Positions 33,500 through 46,623 are shown, numbered from the stretch's first letter. The stretch is DNA of 64,000 nucleotides from Dryas octopetala (GCA_963921425.1 OY992840.1:9798501-9862500), one strand, 5' to 3'. Notes: a model not told the origin generated them from the sequence alone. Program-made: numbers and translations.

Positions 33500-34595
33500 T
33501 TTGAAATGTGAAAAGGAAAAAACATAATTTGTGCTGCTTGAATTATGTGTATTTCAAATTTCCGTTGTCTTGCACTTATCATTCAAGTAGTCAACTATTC
33601 TTGTATGTTCTTTCCCCCAGATTTTTGTATATATCAATATTTGCAAACTTTATGCCTTATTAAAGCAAAAATTTACATGTGGTGAAGATTAGGTGTATAA
33701 CTCTTATGACAAGTTTCTTTAATTATTAAGTTTATGCATTTACATCTCTGAATGAGTCTATGTTACTTGAAATTGAGGTTGAATATCTCCTATACCTACA
33801 TCAGATCTTCCAATTAAAGAGTTTTTCAAACTTTTATAAGCAATGTAATCCACTAATCCTTGGCTGCTGGATGGTTGGGTCATAGAGTTTGGGGAGATGG
33901 GATATTTCCTAATCATATGAATTTACTCATGTTATGTATCATAATACATCTTTCAGACTAATGAAGCTATGACAATTGAAATCTAGTAATTGAATTCTTA
34001 TTTTAGTCTTTTGAATAGTTTATGTTTCTTTCTTTTATGCTAAATTTTGATTTTTGAAATTTGTCTTGCATATTTTGTGAAGGTTTAGTGCTTTGTTGAA
34101 TCACAATGGTAGAGTTGTACATCTGAACTCTTATAAGTAAAAATTATCCTCTTTTATGTTCATCACTAATGTACATGGTACACATGGCATTTGAAGTTTG
34201 TTCAAGAGATGGGGCTGAGAGTGCTTAATTTCTGGTCTGCTGCTGCCGTTTCCTTTAGCATGCATGGAGTGAAGAGAGATTTCACTGATTTAAAAAGTTA
34301 TATGATCTGTGTAACTTTGGACTTATGAAATCACTCAGTTGCGTGACCAAACCAAGATATATTTAAGATAAAATCCAGTCTATTAGCATATAAGAGTTGT
34401 ATTTTTTGATTCGCAAATTCAAGAATGATAGTCCTATTGTATTCTAATTTCCTGATCACCCCTTATCCAGTCAAAATTCCTTGAAATGTGAAAAGGAAAA
34501 CATAATTTGTTCTGCTTGATTATGTGTAATTTTCATTTCCGTTGTCTTACACTTATAATTCAAGTAGTCAACTATTTTTTATTCTTTATTCCAAG
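33500..34595. repeat. Direct duplication of about 115 bp, 1 kb apart
   Basis: About 33505-33622 and 34484-34595 share TGTGAAAAGGAAAA, TTTCCGTTGTCTT and TTCAAGTAGTCAACTATT. The first copy ends in a fine acceptor (TTCCCCCAG); the second, just before the Lys/Glu-rich exon, ends TTATTCCAAG. The unit looks like the 3' end of an intron. Confidence 0.7.
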
Positions 34596-35122
34596 GATAA
34601 CAAAGCTGAGCCAGTGAAGGAAAATAGTGATAGCATGGGGAAGAACAAAGGCAGAAACAACAAGAAGAAAGACACAGGGGTGAAGGATAACAAAGATCAC
34701 AGCAAGATTCCAGCCTTGAAGGAAGAACAAGATACTTGTGCTCAGACTTCCAAGGATAATGAAGCTAAGCCAGTGAAGGAAAATAGTGATAGCACGGGGA
34801 AGAACGATGACAGCAAGCAGGAGGAGGAGGAGGAGAAGAAGAAGAAGAAGAAGAGGAGGAAGAAGAAGAAGAATACAGACAAGGGGATGAAGGAAGAAGA
34901 AGATCCTTGTGCTCAGACTTCCAAGGGTAAGGAAGCTGAGCCAGTGACGGAAGCCAAGCCAGTGAAGGAAGTTAAGCCAGTGAAGGAAGATGATGCTTGT
35001 GCTCAGAAACCACCCTCTGAGGTCCCTAAAAGACTATATGCAAATCTATTTCCTGATAAATCTGCTCCAAAACCTAAACCAAAACAAAAACCATCTTTCA
35101 TAACATCATTAATTATAGGGTA
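34596..35122 (+). CDS. Lys/Glu-rich repeat exon of an unrecognised gene
   Basis: An open frame of about 175 codons follows an acceptor-like TTCCAAG. It has degenerate internal repeats: (K/N)AEPVKENSDS and EAKPVKENSDSTGKN, CAQTSK three times (last as CAQK), and EAKPVKEVKPVKE. A long basic run (K/R, about 34835-34875) follows five Glu. No in-frame ATG stands at the start, so it is an internal or last exon. The stop TAA falls inside a transposon-like sequence starting near 35118, so the natural end may be lost. Codon use looks genic and the frame is clean for 525 bases. I do not recognise a family; a nuclear or nucleolar charged protein is only a guess. Confidence 0.45.
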
Positions 35123-35345
35123 AATTACAATTTAATACCTCAACTTTATCTCGGATTTCAAGTTAGTACCTCAAGTTTAAAAAGTTGCATTTCAGTACCT
35201 CAACTTTCATTTTGTTGCAATTACATACCTCCGTTAGCTTTTCCATCTGTCAGACCGTTAAGTGCTTACGTGGCACAGTGACGTGGCTTTAAAAAATGCC
35301 ACATAGACAAAAAAAATAATAAAAAATAATAAAATTTTTAAAAAT
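35118..35345. mobile_element. End of a TIR-type repeat, fragment 1
   Basis: GGTAAATTACAATTTAATAC, CCTCAACTTT and TACGTGGCACAGTGACGTGG are typical of a common plant DNA-transposon end. A second copy, about 97% alike, lies at 40917-41155. No matching right end was found. A C16 run and a (CTT)n microsatellite follow at 35447-35500. Confidence 0.6.
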
Positions 35346-35714
35346 AAAATAAATAATTATAAAAAACCCTAATAATTAAATTATAAAAAACAAAAATACA
35401 TTTATTTTATTTATTTCATTTCTCTCCTCTCTCAGTAGCCGCCGCCGCCCCCCCCCCCCCCCATCTTCTTCTTCTTCTTCTTCTTCTTCTTCTTCTTCCC
35501 CAACAAATCAACCCAAAACCATAAAAAAAATCAACAAAAATCATCAAAATAAATCAACACAAATCAACCCAAAATCCATTTCCAGTACACCCAAACCCAC
35601 AACCCTTCCTTCTTCCCCACCCAGCAACCCAGCAACCCCTTCTCATGCCCCAACCAACAGCCACTCCCCAAAACCCAAGCAACCCTCCTCCCTCCCACCT
35701 GAGACCCACACACC

Positions 35715-38700
35715 ACGCGTAGGCAAAAATGGTGTTCTAATTGAAATTTTTGATAGAAAGTGTAGAGATTTTTCTAAAAAAGGGCATTTGAGTAATTTAA
35801 AAACCCAAACACCTCACATTAAATTAGCCTCCTCTCTCTTCCTTCTCCCTCACCCATCCTTGCGCACACACCGGCCATCACTGCAAGTCTCGCCGTTGGC
35901 CACCACCCATCAACCCAAAGCCACCGCGCGACCCTCTCTCGCTCGCACAAACCACCTGCCGACGCCCCTAACAGCTAGCCTCCGCACGCACAGAAAAACA
36001 ACTTAGAAAAACTCAGCTGACACCAGCAGCCGTCGCCGGCCGTTCCAGCCTCCTGAGACCTCCGGCGAGCCTCCCTCGACGCCGACCACTCCTCTAGCAA
36101 ACCCAGCCACCTCTGCGCGCGATTTCAGCTCGAAAAAGGACACTCTTGACCGCTGGTTTCTCTTCCATCCTCCAACCAGATTCTGGCGCCAATCACCTCC
36201 ATCGTGGGTGGGTTTTCTTCCGCATTCTCTGGGTTTTCATTTCCTCTGGTTTGCTAGCTCAAAAAATCTTGAAATTTGAAACTTCAAATTATGGGATTTT
36301 GAGGCCATTTTGGGTTAATTTATTGTTCTGATTAGGTACTGTTCTTGCTGTCTTCTCTAACAAATCTCATTCCTAAGAACCTAAATTGTGGTTTAAGATT
36401 GATTGATTGAGTGGATTTGAGGAATTTTAATAATTTTGGCTAATTTTTTGTCTTGAGTGGAACCTCTTGGGCGGCAATCACTACAATTTCAAACCCCCAC
36501 TGTATTTTTGTGATTTTAGGATTTATTTTTGGCACATGTTGAGTAAGTCGTTGATCTTGATTATGTTAAATGTGTTTGGGGAAGCTAAAATGGTTTTGGG
36601 ACTAAGATTGGAGATGTCATTGATGCCGATCTTACTCTAAGATGAATGTACCGATCAAATTAAGCCCAGAAGGTTTTCTTTTAAGTTTAGGACTAATCTT
36701 GAATAATTGGGTGATGTTGGTTTGAGCCGGGAAGGTTAGGGTAATTGAGGAGATGTCTGTGGGTTTAAATTGTGCGTCGTAAATCCTTGCGTCGGATGAG
36801 AGACGAATGTGTCTTTAGGTCTCGGACACACACACACCTTTAATGTTGTCGAGTCGAGACTAATTGTGTTTTATTGTTTATTTTATAGGCAAGACGACCG
36901 TGACTCGTGACGATCCGGCAGAGGATCGAAGCTATGGCTATCTTTGTGAGTGGATTCTTGTTTCTTTAAATGTTTTATGAATTTGTGATTTAGTTTGGAT
37001 TTGTAATTTTAGTTGAGAATTATAAGTTTAAATAGACTTTTGGTTTCCGAAATGTTTTGCACATTTTATAGTTTAATTCTTTTATTGATTTAATCGAACA
37101 TGGTTTTACTTCAAAAGGCAAATCAATGACAACATTGAGATGGGATTATCTAAAATTGGAATTAACGACAACCTTCTAAAGCTCATTATGAATTGTATTT
37201 CTTCAGTCAAGTTTAGAGTGGCTATGAATGGGGAGCTAACTAAAGCCTTTGCTTCAAGCTGTGGCCTTAGACAAGGGGACCCTCTCTGGCTCTCTCCCCT
37301 TGTATCTTTGTGTCGTGCAAGGAAAACTTAAGCCATCTTATTGGCGCCAAGGTTGATGCTAACAATTGGAAGCCAATTCAAATCTCTAAAGATGGTCCTT
37401 GCATATCTCACTTGTTCCTTACAGACGATCTTCTCATCTTTGCTGAAGTTTCTCCTTGTCAGGCTATAGTGGTGAAACAATGTATTGATAGGTTCTGTAA
37501 TAGCTCAGGCCAGATTTTCAACGTTGACATGTCCAAGCTTTACATTTCTCCGAACACCTCCAAGAAAATGGCTACGGCTCCTAGTAGAATTTTCAGGTCA
37601 AGTCTTGCCAACTCTCTTGGAAAATATCTTGGGCGGTGCCTTTAATTCACAAACGAATCAACAAAGCAACTTATCAATATGTGGTTGATACAGTTCAGCA
37701 AAAGCTTACCTCTTGGAGGAGCAATCTTCTCTCCATGGCCTGCAGAGCTACCTTAATCCAACCAGTTATTTCTGCTCTCCCCATTTATACCATGCAGACC
37801 GTGGACTTACTGGTTAGTATTTGGGACTCCTTGGACAAAATTAATAGAAATCTTCTTTGGGGAAATGTTGATGAGCCTACCCATACCCATTTAGCAATTG
37901 GTCTCAAGTTAGTTGCCCCAAATATAAGGGAGGCTTGGGTATTAAGAGAACCAAATGGATGAACAAGGCCCTTTTGGCTAAGTCTGGGTGGAGGATGTTG
38001 GAAGATGATGAGGGCTTATGGGCTCAAATATAAAGGGGAAAATATCTGAAACAAGGCCAGACTAAGTTTCTTGATTACAAACCATCCCCTGCTGCTTCTC
38101 CAACTTGGAAAAGCATATTGGCTGGCTCTAATACCCTAAAGCAAGGGCTTAATTGGAGGATCTAGAATGGAATGATTGCTGGATGGGAAATGAACCTCTA
38201 AGAAATAAAGCCACAGTCCATCTCACCAATCAACAACTGGAGGCAAGAGTCTCTGATTTTATTCTTAATCTTTCCTGGGATGTGAACAAGCTGAACCTAT
38301 TTTTGAATCCAGAAAATTTAATGTGTTTCCATCAGCATGCCTCCTGGTGGGAAAGACTCTAATATGGAAGGGTTCAACTTGTGGGGACTAGTGTAAAAGT
38401 GTCTACCTACTAAGTGATTGGTCCTTGTGGAAGGCTCAAGGTCCTCCCAAGATCATATATTTTCTCTGGACCCTCTTTAAAGGAAAGATTCTTACCAACG
38501 AGCAAATGGTCAAGCGCCAAATGACTTCAGATCCTTCATGCACAATTTGCAATCATGTTGCTGAATCACAATGGCACATCTGATGGACTGCTTGGATGTC
38601 AGATCCATTTGGTCCTCCTTTTCCCAACCATCTCATCTTCAACTGGTCCACGTTTGACAATCACTTTGAGTGGCTAAAAGCCAAAATTAAAGATCGCTCA

Positions 38701-39437
38701 CCAAGCAATTATGGGCTTAACAGGTCTTATTTTCTCAGTGACCTGTTGGTTCCTTTTCAGATGGAGATGCAGCAGAGTTTTTGACCCCTCTTTTAGAGTT
38801 CCCCCAAGGCCATGGAAGGTCATTCTTCAGTTTGCCTCTGACTCGAAGCTTGACCGACAAACCTAAGAGAGCTCAGGGTTTTCTTGTAATAAGCTTCTAA
38901 ATTTACTCTGTACGCCCAACCCCCAAAACCAGTTCTTTAAATCCATCTTTGCAACTGTTTTCTCTTCTTAGTTTTGATTCCAAAGTAACAAAATCATATT
39001 CTAATCCAAACTGAAATCTTGAAGTTTAAATAAAAAATTTAACTAAAAACTCTAAACAGCAAACCAATTAAAACATAAAGGAAGATACTAGATTAAACCT
39101 TTGAAGAAAAGAGTTCCTCTTGCAATTCACTCTCAAATTCGTACTCACCCTCACTCTACTCAGTTTGGGTTTCTAATAATGCCGCATCCCACATAAGTAA
39201 AGGTTCACTAACTATAAAATTATAACAATATATATAAGGCATACTAAATACATAATTAAAGATATTTAAGTATCTAATGTAAAGTCTCCGTATAAAAATC
39301 ATGTAAAACACTTGATATAAGTTAAAAAAAAAAAAAAAAATTATCGAATACATACCAAATCCTTCGTCTCTGCATGTTGATTCAAATGAACTTTGCAATT
39401 TCTTACGTAATCCAACTCTCCAAGGCCACTATTAGTG
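35715..39437 (+). repeat. Left arm of a giant inverted duplication
   Basis: About 3.7 kb that matches 45524-41788 in reverse complement, with only scattered substitutions. Outer ends match from ACGCGTAGGC. It holds GC-rich leader-like sequence (35800-36200), CCGGCAGAGGATCG (36915), a dead LINE segment and unknown sequence. See the right arm and the gap. Confidence 0.9.
37130..38784 (+). pseudogene. LINE (non-LTR retrotransposon) reverse transcriptase remnant, left arm
   Basis: Broken frames read IGINDNLLKLIMNCISSVKF, SSCGLRQGDPL (RT palm) and FLTDDLLIFAE, where FADD is normal. WRSNLLSMACRATLIQPVIS and a zinc-binding-like end (CTICNHVAESQWHI) follow. Frameshifts and stops are spread throughout. 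L1-type plant LINE by motif order; the 5' half with endonuclease is absent. Confidence 0.85.
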
Positions 39438-39442
39438 TAAAT

Positions 39443-40281
39443 CTCCAAGGTTATACATTATGGAATTGGAATGGCTACTAGCATCACATATATTTCAAGA
39501 AGAAGAAGAAGTAACTCACTGGTCGGATGAATATAACAACTTTCGGGATGTGATTTTTGAGATTTCAAGTGCAAAGAAAAATGCAAGATACTCTTTGGGT
39601 AAGACAACTATTCCGTTTTTTGTTTTCTTTTTGTTTTATTCTTTGTTGTCTAGATTCAAAGTATGTGTGGTGTCTAGGATTAGATACATGGTCTCTAGTA
39701 TTAATTATGGTTAATTGTATGCTTAGGTTCAGCCTAATGGTACTAGTGGTCTCTAGTATGCAAGCTTATGCTTAATTATTTCTTTTTTGTATAGGCTAAA
39801 GCAGTTGTACTTCCACCATTTTTAAAGTCATCTTCAGAGAAATTCTTTTTTCCTATAATGGCTATGGTTGCCTTCCGGTACCATATTGAAGTGGACAGTG
39901 CTTATTGGAGACACAAGTATGATCAATGGACCAAAAAGAAAGGAAGGGAGGTCAACATTACAAGCTCGATCTCTGGGGAAGGGAAAGAGTTTTATTGAGC
40001 GGTTTTTCACAACAAAACAGGTGGTGTTAAGAAGATTTACACTAATAGTGGCCTTGGAGAGTTGATTACGTAAGAAATTGCAAAGTTCATTTGAATCAAC
40101 ATGCAGAGACGAAGGATTTGGTATGTATTCGATAATTTTTTTTTTTTTTTTTTTTAAACTTATATCAAGTGTTTTACATGATTTTTATACGGAGACTTTA
40201 CATTAGATACTTAAATATCTTTATTTATGTATTTAGTATGCCTTATATATATTGTTATAATTTTATAGTTAGTGAACCTTT
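39443..40281 (+). repeat. Unknown gene-like module, copy 1
   Basis: Direct copy of about 41187-42028. It reads MELEWLLASHIFQEEEEVTH and WSDEYNNFRDVIFEIS up to a donor-like GG/GTAAGA. Then, after TTGTATAG, it reads FRYHIEVDSAYWRHKYDQW and REVNITSSISGEGKEFY. This has the look of two exons of a cellular gene carried in a repeat. No family recognised. Small indels differ between copies, so neither is intact. Confidence 0.5.
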
Positions 40282-40481
40282 NNNNNNNNNNNNNNNNNNN
40301 NNNNNNNNNNNNNNNNNNNNNNNNNNNNNNNNNNNNNNNNNNNNNNNNNNNNNNNNNNNNNNNNNNNNNNNNNNNNNNNNNNNNNNNNNNNNNNNNNNNN
40401 NNNNNNNNNNNNNNNNNNNNNNNNNNNNNNNNNNNNNNNNNNNNNNNNNNNNNNNNNNNNNNNNNNNNNNNNNNNNNNNNN
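40282..40481. other. Assembly gap, exactly 200 N
   Basis: A run of 200 undetermined bases lies near the centre of the inverted duplication, a usual place for assembly failure. Confidence 0.99.
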
Positions 40482-41162
40482 CGAAAGTTGTTATATTCAT
40501 CCGACCAGTGAGTTACTTCTTCTTCTTCTTGAAATATATGTGATGCTAGTAGCCATTCCAATTCCATAATGTATAACCTTGGAGGTTCATCATTATCAAC
40601 AATGTACACTTTAGAGTGAATTGCAAGAGGAACTCTTTTCTTCAAAGGTTTAATCTAGTATCTTCCTTTATGTTTTAATTGGTTTGCTGTTTAGAGTTTT
40701 TAGTTAAATTTTTTATTTAAACTTCAAGATTTCAGTTTGGATTAGAATATGATTTTGTTACTTTGGAATCAAAACTAAGAAGAGAAAACAGTTGCAAAGA
40801 TGGATTTAAAGAACTGGTTTTGGGGGTTGGGCGTACAGAGTAAATTATATGTCCAGAACATTTATGAGATGAATTAAGGGTAAATTATAATTTAATAGCT
40901 TTCCAAAAATAGAATTAAGGGTAAATTATAATTTAATACCTCAACTTTACCTCGGATTTCAAGTTAGTACCTCAAGTTTAAAAAGTTGCATTTCAGTACC
41001 TCAACTTTCATTTTGTTGCAATTACATACCTCCGTTAGCTTTTCCGTCTGTCAGACCGTTAAGTGCTTACGTGGCACAGTGACGTGGCTTTAAAAAATGC
41101 CACATAGACAAAAAAATAATAAAAATAATAAAATTTTTTAAAATAAAATAAACAATTGTAAA
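40482..41162. repeat. Mosaic centre: inverted and direct pieces plus TIR-repeat fragment 2
   Basis: 40482-40610 is an inverted copy of 41163-41295. 40611-40850 is a direct copy of 42098-42330. 40917-41155 is the second copy of the 35118 transposon end, with a partial repeat of its first bases at 40880. Confidence 0.75.
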
Positions 41163-42090
41163 GTGTACATTGTTGATAATGATGAACCTCCAAGGTTATA
41201 CATTATGGAATTGGAATGGCTACTAGCATCACATATATTTCAAGAAGAAGAAGAAGTAACTCACTGGTCGGATGAATATAACAACTTTCGGGATGTGATT
41301 TTTGAGATTTCAAGTTGCAAAGAAAAATGCAAGATACTCTTTGGGTAAGACAACTATTCCGTTTTTTGTTTTCTTTTTTGTTTTATTCTTTGTTGTCTAG
41401 ATTCAAAGTATGTGTGGTGTCTAGGATTAGATACATGGTCTCTAGTATTAATTATGGTTAATTGTATGCTTAGGTTCAGCCTAATGGTACTAGTGGTCTC
41501 TAGTATGCAAGCTTATGCTTAATTATTTCTTTTTTGTATAGGCTAAAGCAGTTGTACTTCCACCCATTTTTAAAGTCATCTTCAGAGAAATTCTTTTTTC
41601 CTATAATGGCTATGGTTGCCTTCCGGTACCATATTGAAGTGGACAGTGCTTATTGGAGACACAAGTATGATCAATGGACCAAAAAGAAAGGAAGGGAGGT
41701 CAACATTACAAGCTCGATCTCTGGGGAAGGGAAAGAGTTTTATTGAGCGGTTTTTCACAACAAAACAGGTGGTGTTAAGAAGATTTACACTAATAGTGGC
41801 CTTGGAGAGTTGGATTACGTAAGAAATTGCAAAGTTCATTTGAATCAACATGCAGAGACGAAGGATTTGGTATGTATTCGATAATTTTTTTTTTTTTTTT
41901 TTAAACTTATATCAAGTGTTTTACATGATTTTTATACGGAGACTTTACATTAGATACTTAAATATCTTTATTTATGTATTTAGTATGCCTTATATATATT
42001 GTTATAATTTTATAGTTAGTGAACCTTTACTTATGTGGGATGCGGCATTATTAGAAACCCAAACTGAGTAGAGTGAGGGTGAGTACGAAT
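41163..42090 (+). repeat. Unknown gene-like module, copy 2
   Basis: The fullest copy of the module at 39443, starting YIVDNDEPPRLYIMELEWLL and with the same donor and acceptor borders. One extra T (near 41313) and one extra C (near 41564) shift its frames relative to copy 1. The end reads EPLLMWDAALLETQTE-TAG. Confidence 0.5.
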
Positions 42091-45000
42091 TTGAGAGTGA
42101 ATTGCAAGAGGAACTCTTTTCTTCAAAGGTTTAATCTAGTATCTTCCTTTATGTTTTAATTGGTTTGCTGTTTAGAGTTTTTAGTTAAATTTTTTATTTA
42201 AACTTCAAGATTTCAGTTTGGATTAGAATATGATTTTGTTACTTTGGAATCAAAACTAAGAAGAGAAAACAGTTGCAAAGATGGATTTAAAGAACTGGTT
42301 TTGGGGGTTGGGCGTACAGAGTAAATTTAGAAGCTTATTACAAGAAAACCCTGAGCTCTCTTAGGTTTGTCGGTCAAGCTTCGAGTCAGAGGCAAACTGA
42401 AGAATGACCTTCCATGGCCTTGGGGGAACTCTAAAAGAGGGGTCAAAAACTCTGCTGCATCTCCATCTGAAAAGGAACCAACAGGTCACTGAGAAAATAA
42501 GACCTGTTAAGCCCATAATTGCTTGGTGAGCGATCTTTAATTTTGGCTTTTAGCCACTCAAAGTGATTGTCAAACGTGGACCAGTTGAAGATGAGATGGT
42601 TGGGAAAAGGAGGACCAAATGGATCTGACATCCAAGCAGTCCATCAGATGTGCCATTGTGATTCAGCAACATGATTGCAAATTGTGCATGAAGGATCTGA
42701 AGTCATTTGGCGCTTGACCATTTGCTCGTTGGTAAGAATCTTTCCTTTAAAGAGGGTCCAGAGAAAATATATGATCTTGGGAGGACCTTGAGCCTTCCAC
42801 AAGGACCAATCACTTAGTAGGTAGACACTTTTACACTAGTCCCCACAAGTTGAACCCTTCCATATTAGAGTCTTTCCCACCAGGAGGCATGCTGATGGAA
42901 ACACATTAAATTTTCTGGATGCTCTCTGGATTCAAAAATAGGTTCAGCTTGTTCACATCCCAGGAAAGATTAAGAATAAAATCAGAGACTCTTGCCTCCA
43001 GTTGTTGATTGGTGAGATGGACTGTGGCTTTATTTCTTAGAGGTTCATTTCCCATCCAGCAATCATTCCATTCTAGATCCTCCAATTAAGCCCTTGCTTT
43101 AGGGTATTAGAGCCAGCCAATATGCTTTTCCAAGTTGGAGAAGCAGCAGGGGATGGTTTGTAATCAAGAAACTTAGTCTGGCCTTGTTTCAGATATTTTC
43201 CCCTTTATATTTGAGCCCATAAGCCCTCATCATCTTCCAACATCCTCCACCCAGACTTAGCCAAAAGGGCCTTGTTCATCCATTTGGTTCTCTTAATACC
43301 CAAGCCTCCCTTATATTTGGGGCAACTAACTTGAGACCAATTGCTAAATGGGTATGGGTAGGCTCATCAACATTTCCCCAAAGAAGATTTCTATTAATTT
43401 TGTCCAAGGAGTCCCAAATACTAACCAGTAAGTCCACGGTCTGCATGGTATAAATGGGGAGAGCAGAAATAACTGGTTGGATTAAGGTAGCTCTGCAGGC
43501 CATGGAGAGAAGATTGCTCCTCCAAGAGGTAAGCTTTTGCTGAACTGTATCAACCACATATTGATAAGTTGCTTTGTTGATTCGTTTGTGAATTAAAGGC
43601 ACCGCCCAAGATATTTTCCAAGAGAGTTGGCAAGACTTGACCTGAAAATTCTACTAGGAGCCGTAGCCATTTTCTTGGAGGTGTTCGGAGAAATGTAAAG
43701 CTTGGACATGTCAACGTTGAAAATCTGGCCTGAGCTATTACAGAACCTATCAATACATTGTTTCACCACTATAGCCTGACAAGGAGAAACTTCAGCAAAG
43801 ATGAGAAGATCGTCTGTAAGGAACAAGTGAGATATGCAAGGACCATCTTTAGATATTTGAATTGGCTTCCAATTGTTAGCATCAACCTCGGCGCCAATAA
43901 GATGGCTTAATTTTTCCTTGCACGACACAAAGATACAAGGGGAGAGAGCCAGAGAGGGTCCCTTTGTCTAAGGCCACAGCTTGAAGCAAAGGCTTCAGTT
44001 AGCTCCCCATTCATAGCCACTCTAAACTTGACTGAAGAAATACAATTCATAATGAGCTTTAGAAGGTTGTCGTTAATTCCAATTTTAGATAATCCCATCT
44101 CAATGTTGTCATTGATTTGCCTTTTGAAGTAAAACCATGTTCGATTAAATCAATAAAAGAATTAAACTATAAAATGTGCAAAACATTTCGGAAACCAAAA
44201 GTCTATTTAAACTTCTAATTCTCAACTAAAATTACAAATCCAAACTAAATCACAAATTTCATAAAACATTTAAAGAAACAAGAATCCACTCACAAAGATA
44301 GCCATAGCTTCGATCCTCTGCCGGATCGTCACGAGTCACGGTCGTCTTGCCTATAAAATAAACAATAAAACACAATTAGTCTCAACTCGACAACATTAAA
44401 GGTGTGTGTGTGTCCGAGACCTAAAGACACATTCGTCTCTCATCCGACGCAAGGATTTACGACGCACAATTTAAACCCACAGACATCTCCTCAATTACCC
44501 CAACCTTCCCGGCTCAAACCAACATCACCCAATTATTCAAGATTAGTCCTAAACTTAAAAGAAAACCTTCCGGGCTTAATTTGATCGGTACATTCATCTT
44601 AGAGTAAGATCGGCATCAATGACGTCTCCAATCTTAGTCCCAAAACCATTTTAGCTTCCCCAAACACATTTAACATAATCAAGATCAACGACTTACTCAA
44701 CATGTGCCAAAAATAAATCCTAAAATCACAAAAATACAGTGGGGGTTTGAAATTGTAGTGATTGCCGCCCAAGAGGTTCCACTCAAGACAAAAAATTAGC
44801 CAAAATTATTAAAATTCCTCAAATCCACTCAATCAATCAATCTTAAACCACAATTTAGGTTCTTAGGAATGAGATTTGTTAGAGAAGACAGCAAGAACAG
44901 TACCTAATCAGAACAATAAATTAACCCAAAATGGCCTCAAAATCCCATAATTTGAAGTTTCAAATTTCAAGATTTTTTGAGCTAGCAAACCAGAGGAAAT

Positions 45001-45524
45001 GAAAACCCAGAGAAAGCGGAAGAAAACCCACCCACGATGGAGGTGATTGGCGCCAGAATCTGGTTGGAGGATGGAAGAGAAACCGGCGGTCAAGAGTGTC
45101 CTTTTTCGAGCTGAAATCGCGCGCAGAGGTGGCTGGGTTGGCTAGAGGAGTGGTCGGCGTCGGGGGAGGCTCGCCGGAGGTCTCAGGAGGCTGGAACGGC
45201 CGGCGACGGCTGCTGGTGTCAGCTGAGTTTTTCTAAGTTGTTTTTCTGTGCGTGCGGAGGCTAGCTGTTAGGGGCGTCGGCAGGTGGTTTGTGCGAGCGA
45301 GAGAGGGTCGCGCGGTGGCTTTGGGTTGATGGGTGGTGGCCAACGGCGAGACTTGCAGTGCTGGCCGGTGTGTGCGCAGGGATGGGTGAGGGAGAAGGAA
45401 GAGAGAGGAGGCTGATTTAATGTGAGGTGTTTGGGTTTTTAAATTACTCAAATGCCCTTTTTTAGAAAAATCTCTACACTTTCTATTAAAAATTTCAATT
45501 AGAACACCATTTTTGCCTACGCGT
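41788..45524 (-). repeat. Right arm of the giant inverted duplication
   Basis: Reverse complement of 35715-39437. Visible differences are few (for example Lys/Glu and Gly/Arg changes near the RT palm, and CATGC versus CTCTCTGG near 42920). Beyond 45524 the right copy continues to TGTAACGACC at about 45686 (minus), which looks like a retroelement terminus that the left arm lacks. Confidence 0.9.
42443..44107 (-). pseudogene. LINE reverse transcriptase remnant, right arm
   Basis: Inverted copy of the 37130-38784 segment, with the same frameshifts and stops. The damage therefore predates the duplication. The palm reads SSCGLRQRDPL here, another loss. Confidence 0.85.
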
Positions 45525-45689
45525 TTGGAAATTCAAATTCTAATTAGCCATCTTGTGTTTAAAGGCCACAAATTTGATTTTTTAAAACGTCCCTCTAAAT
45601 ACTAGAATTTTCTTCCAAAATTTTAATAAAGTCCGCCCAATAAGATTTAAAAAAAAAAAAAAAACTTGGAGTAGGGTCGTTACAATTTT

Positions 45690-46623
45690 TCTACAAATTA
45701 AATAACACAAAAAAAGTGTACAAAATATTTGTATTTTTAAATTTATGGTTTACAATCTCTACGTGTAAATATTCTTCTTTACAAGAATATTGCTCTTATT
45801 CGATCTTCAAAGTTGCGCTTCATCCAAGGGTGATTAACACATGTTCTTGAATCGAACGGTTGAATCTTCAAGTCTTCTTGAATGGTTGATATTTGATCAA
45901 GGGCCGTTGAGGCTTATCTTGATCAATCTTTGGTCACGAGGTAGGTCACGTGGTAATGATTCTTCGGCTTTGGTACTAAAAGAATCGGCACATGTATATT
46001 GTGTTTTTTGATTATTGATGAGTTTGATGAAGAACTTTAAGAGTGTTTAAGTGTTTTACCTTTGGCCAGAATTTGTTTGAATTTTGCCAAAGCTTTTTTT
46101 TTCCCCTCTCCCCTTCTTTCTTCTAAATTAGGAGCCTGTATTTATAGGCAGGAAAGACTCTTATTTTAGAGTCTTCAATTTAAAATCCCTTGATTTGTGG
46201 GATTGAACTTTTGACCTATGAAATTAAGGCTTAATTGGTTTAAATATGAGCTAATTGATTTGATTTAACTCATTATGTAAATCAATGTCATTGATTGAGA
46301 AGATTTGGTCAATCATTGTCATTAATTTAGGTAATTATCTAATTAAGGACAATTAATTCCTTAATTTAGGTAATTAACTAATTAAGGATAATTTATTTCT
46401 TAATTTAACCTTTCATTTGATTTGATTGATGGGTTTTCTAGATGTCGACACATGTCATCTTTGGTGGCCCACTTTATTTTGATGAGTCACATGCCACGTG
46501 TATTTGTGTGGGACCCATAATTTTCAGAATCAGCTTTGACTGGTCAAACAGTCAAACTTTGAAGTATTGACATTGACCAACTTATTAGTGATTTTTTGTA
46601 TCACCAAAATTTCAATGTCTACA
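45690..46623 (-). mobile_element. LTR-like sequence abutting the PATRONUS-like gene
   Basis: On the minus strand it starts TGTAGACATTGAAATTTTGG and shows a TATA-like TATAAATA(C) near 46140, features of a plant retrotransposon LTR. I could not find a clean CA end, primer site or 5-bp target repeat, so it may be a truncated solo LTR. Its edge lies 53 bp upstream of the ATG at 46676. Confidence 0.55.

Noticed and set aside
40169-40645. ORFs running through the N gap
   Set aside because: Their sequence is mostly undetermined; only the flanks are real.
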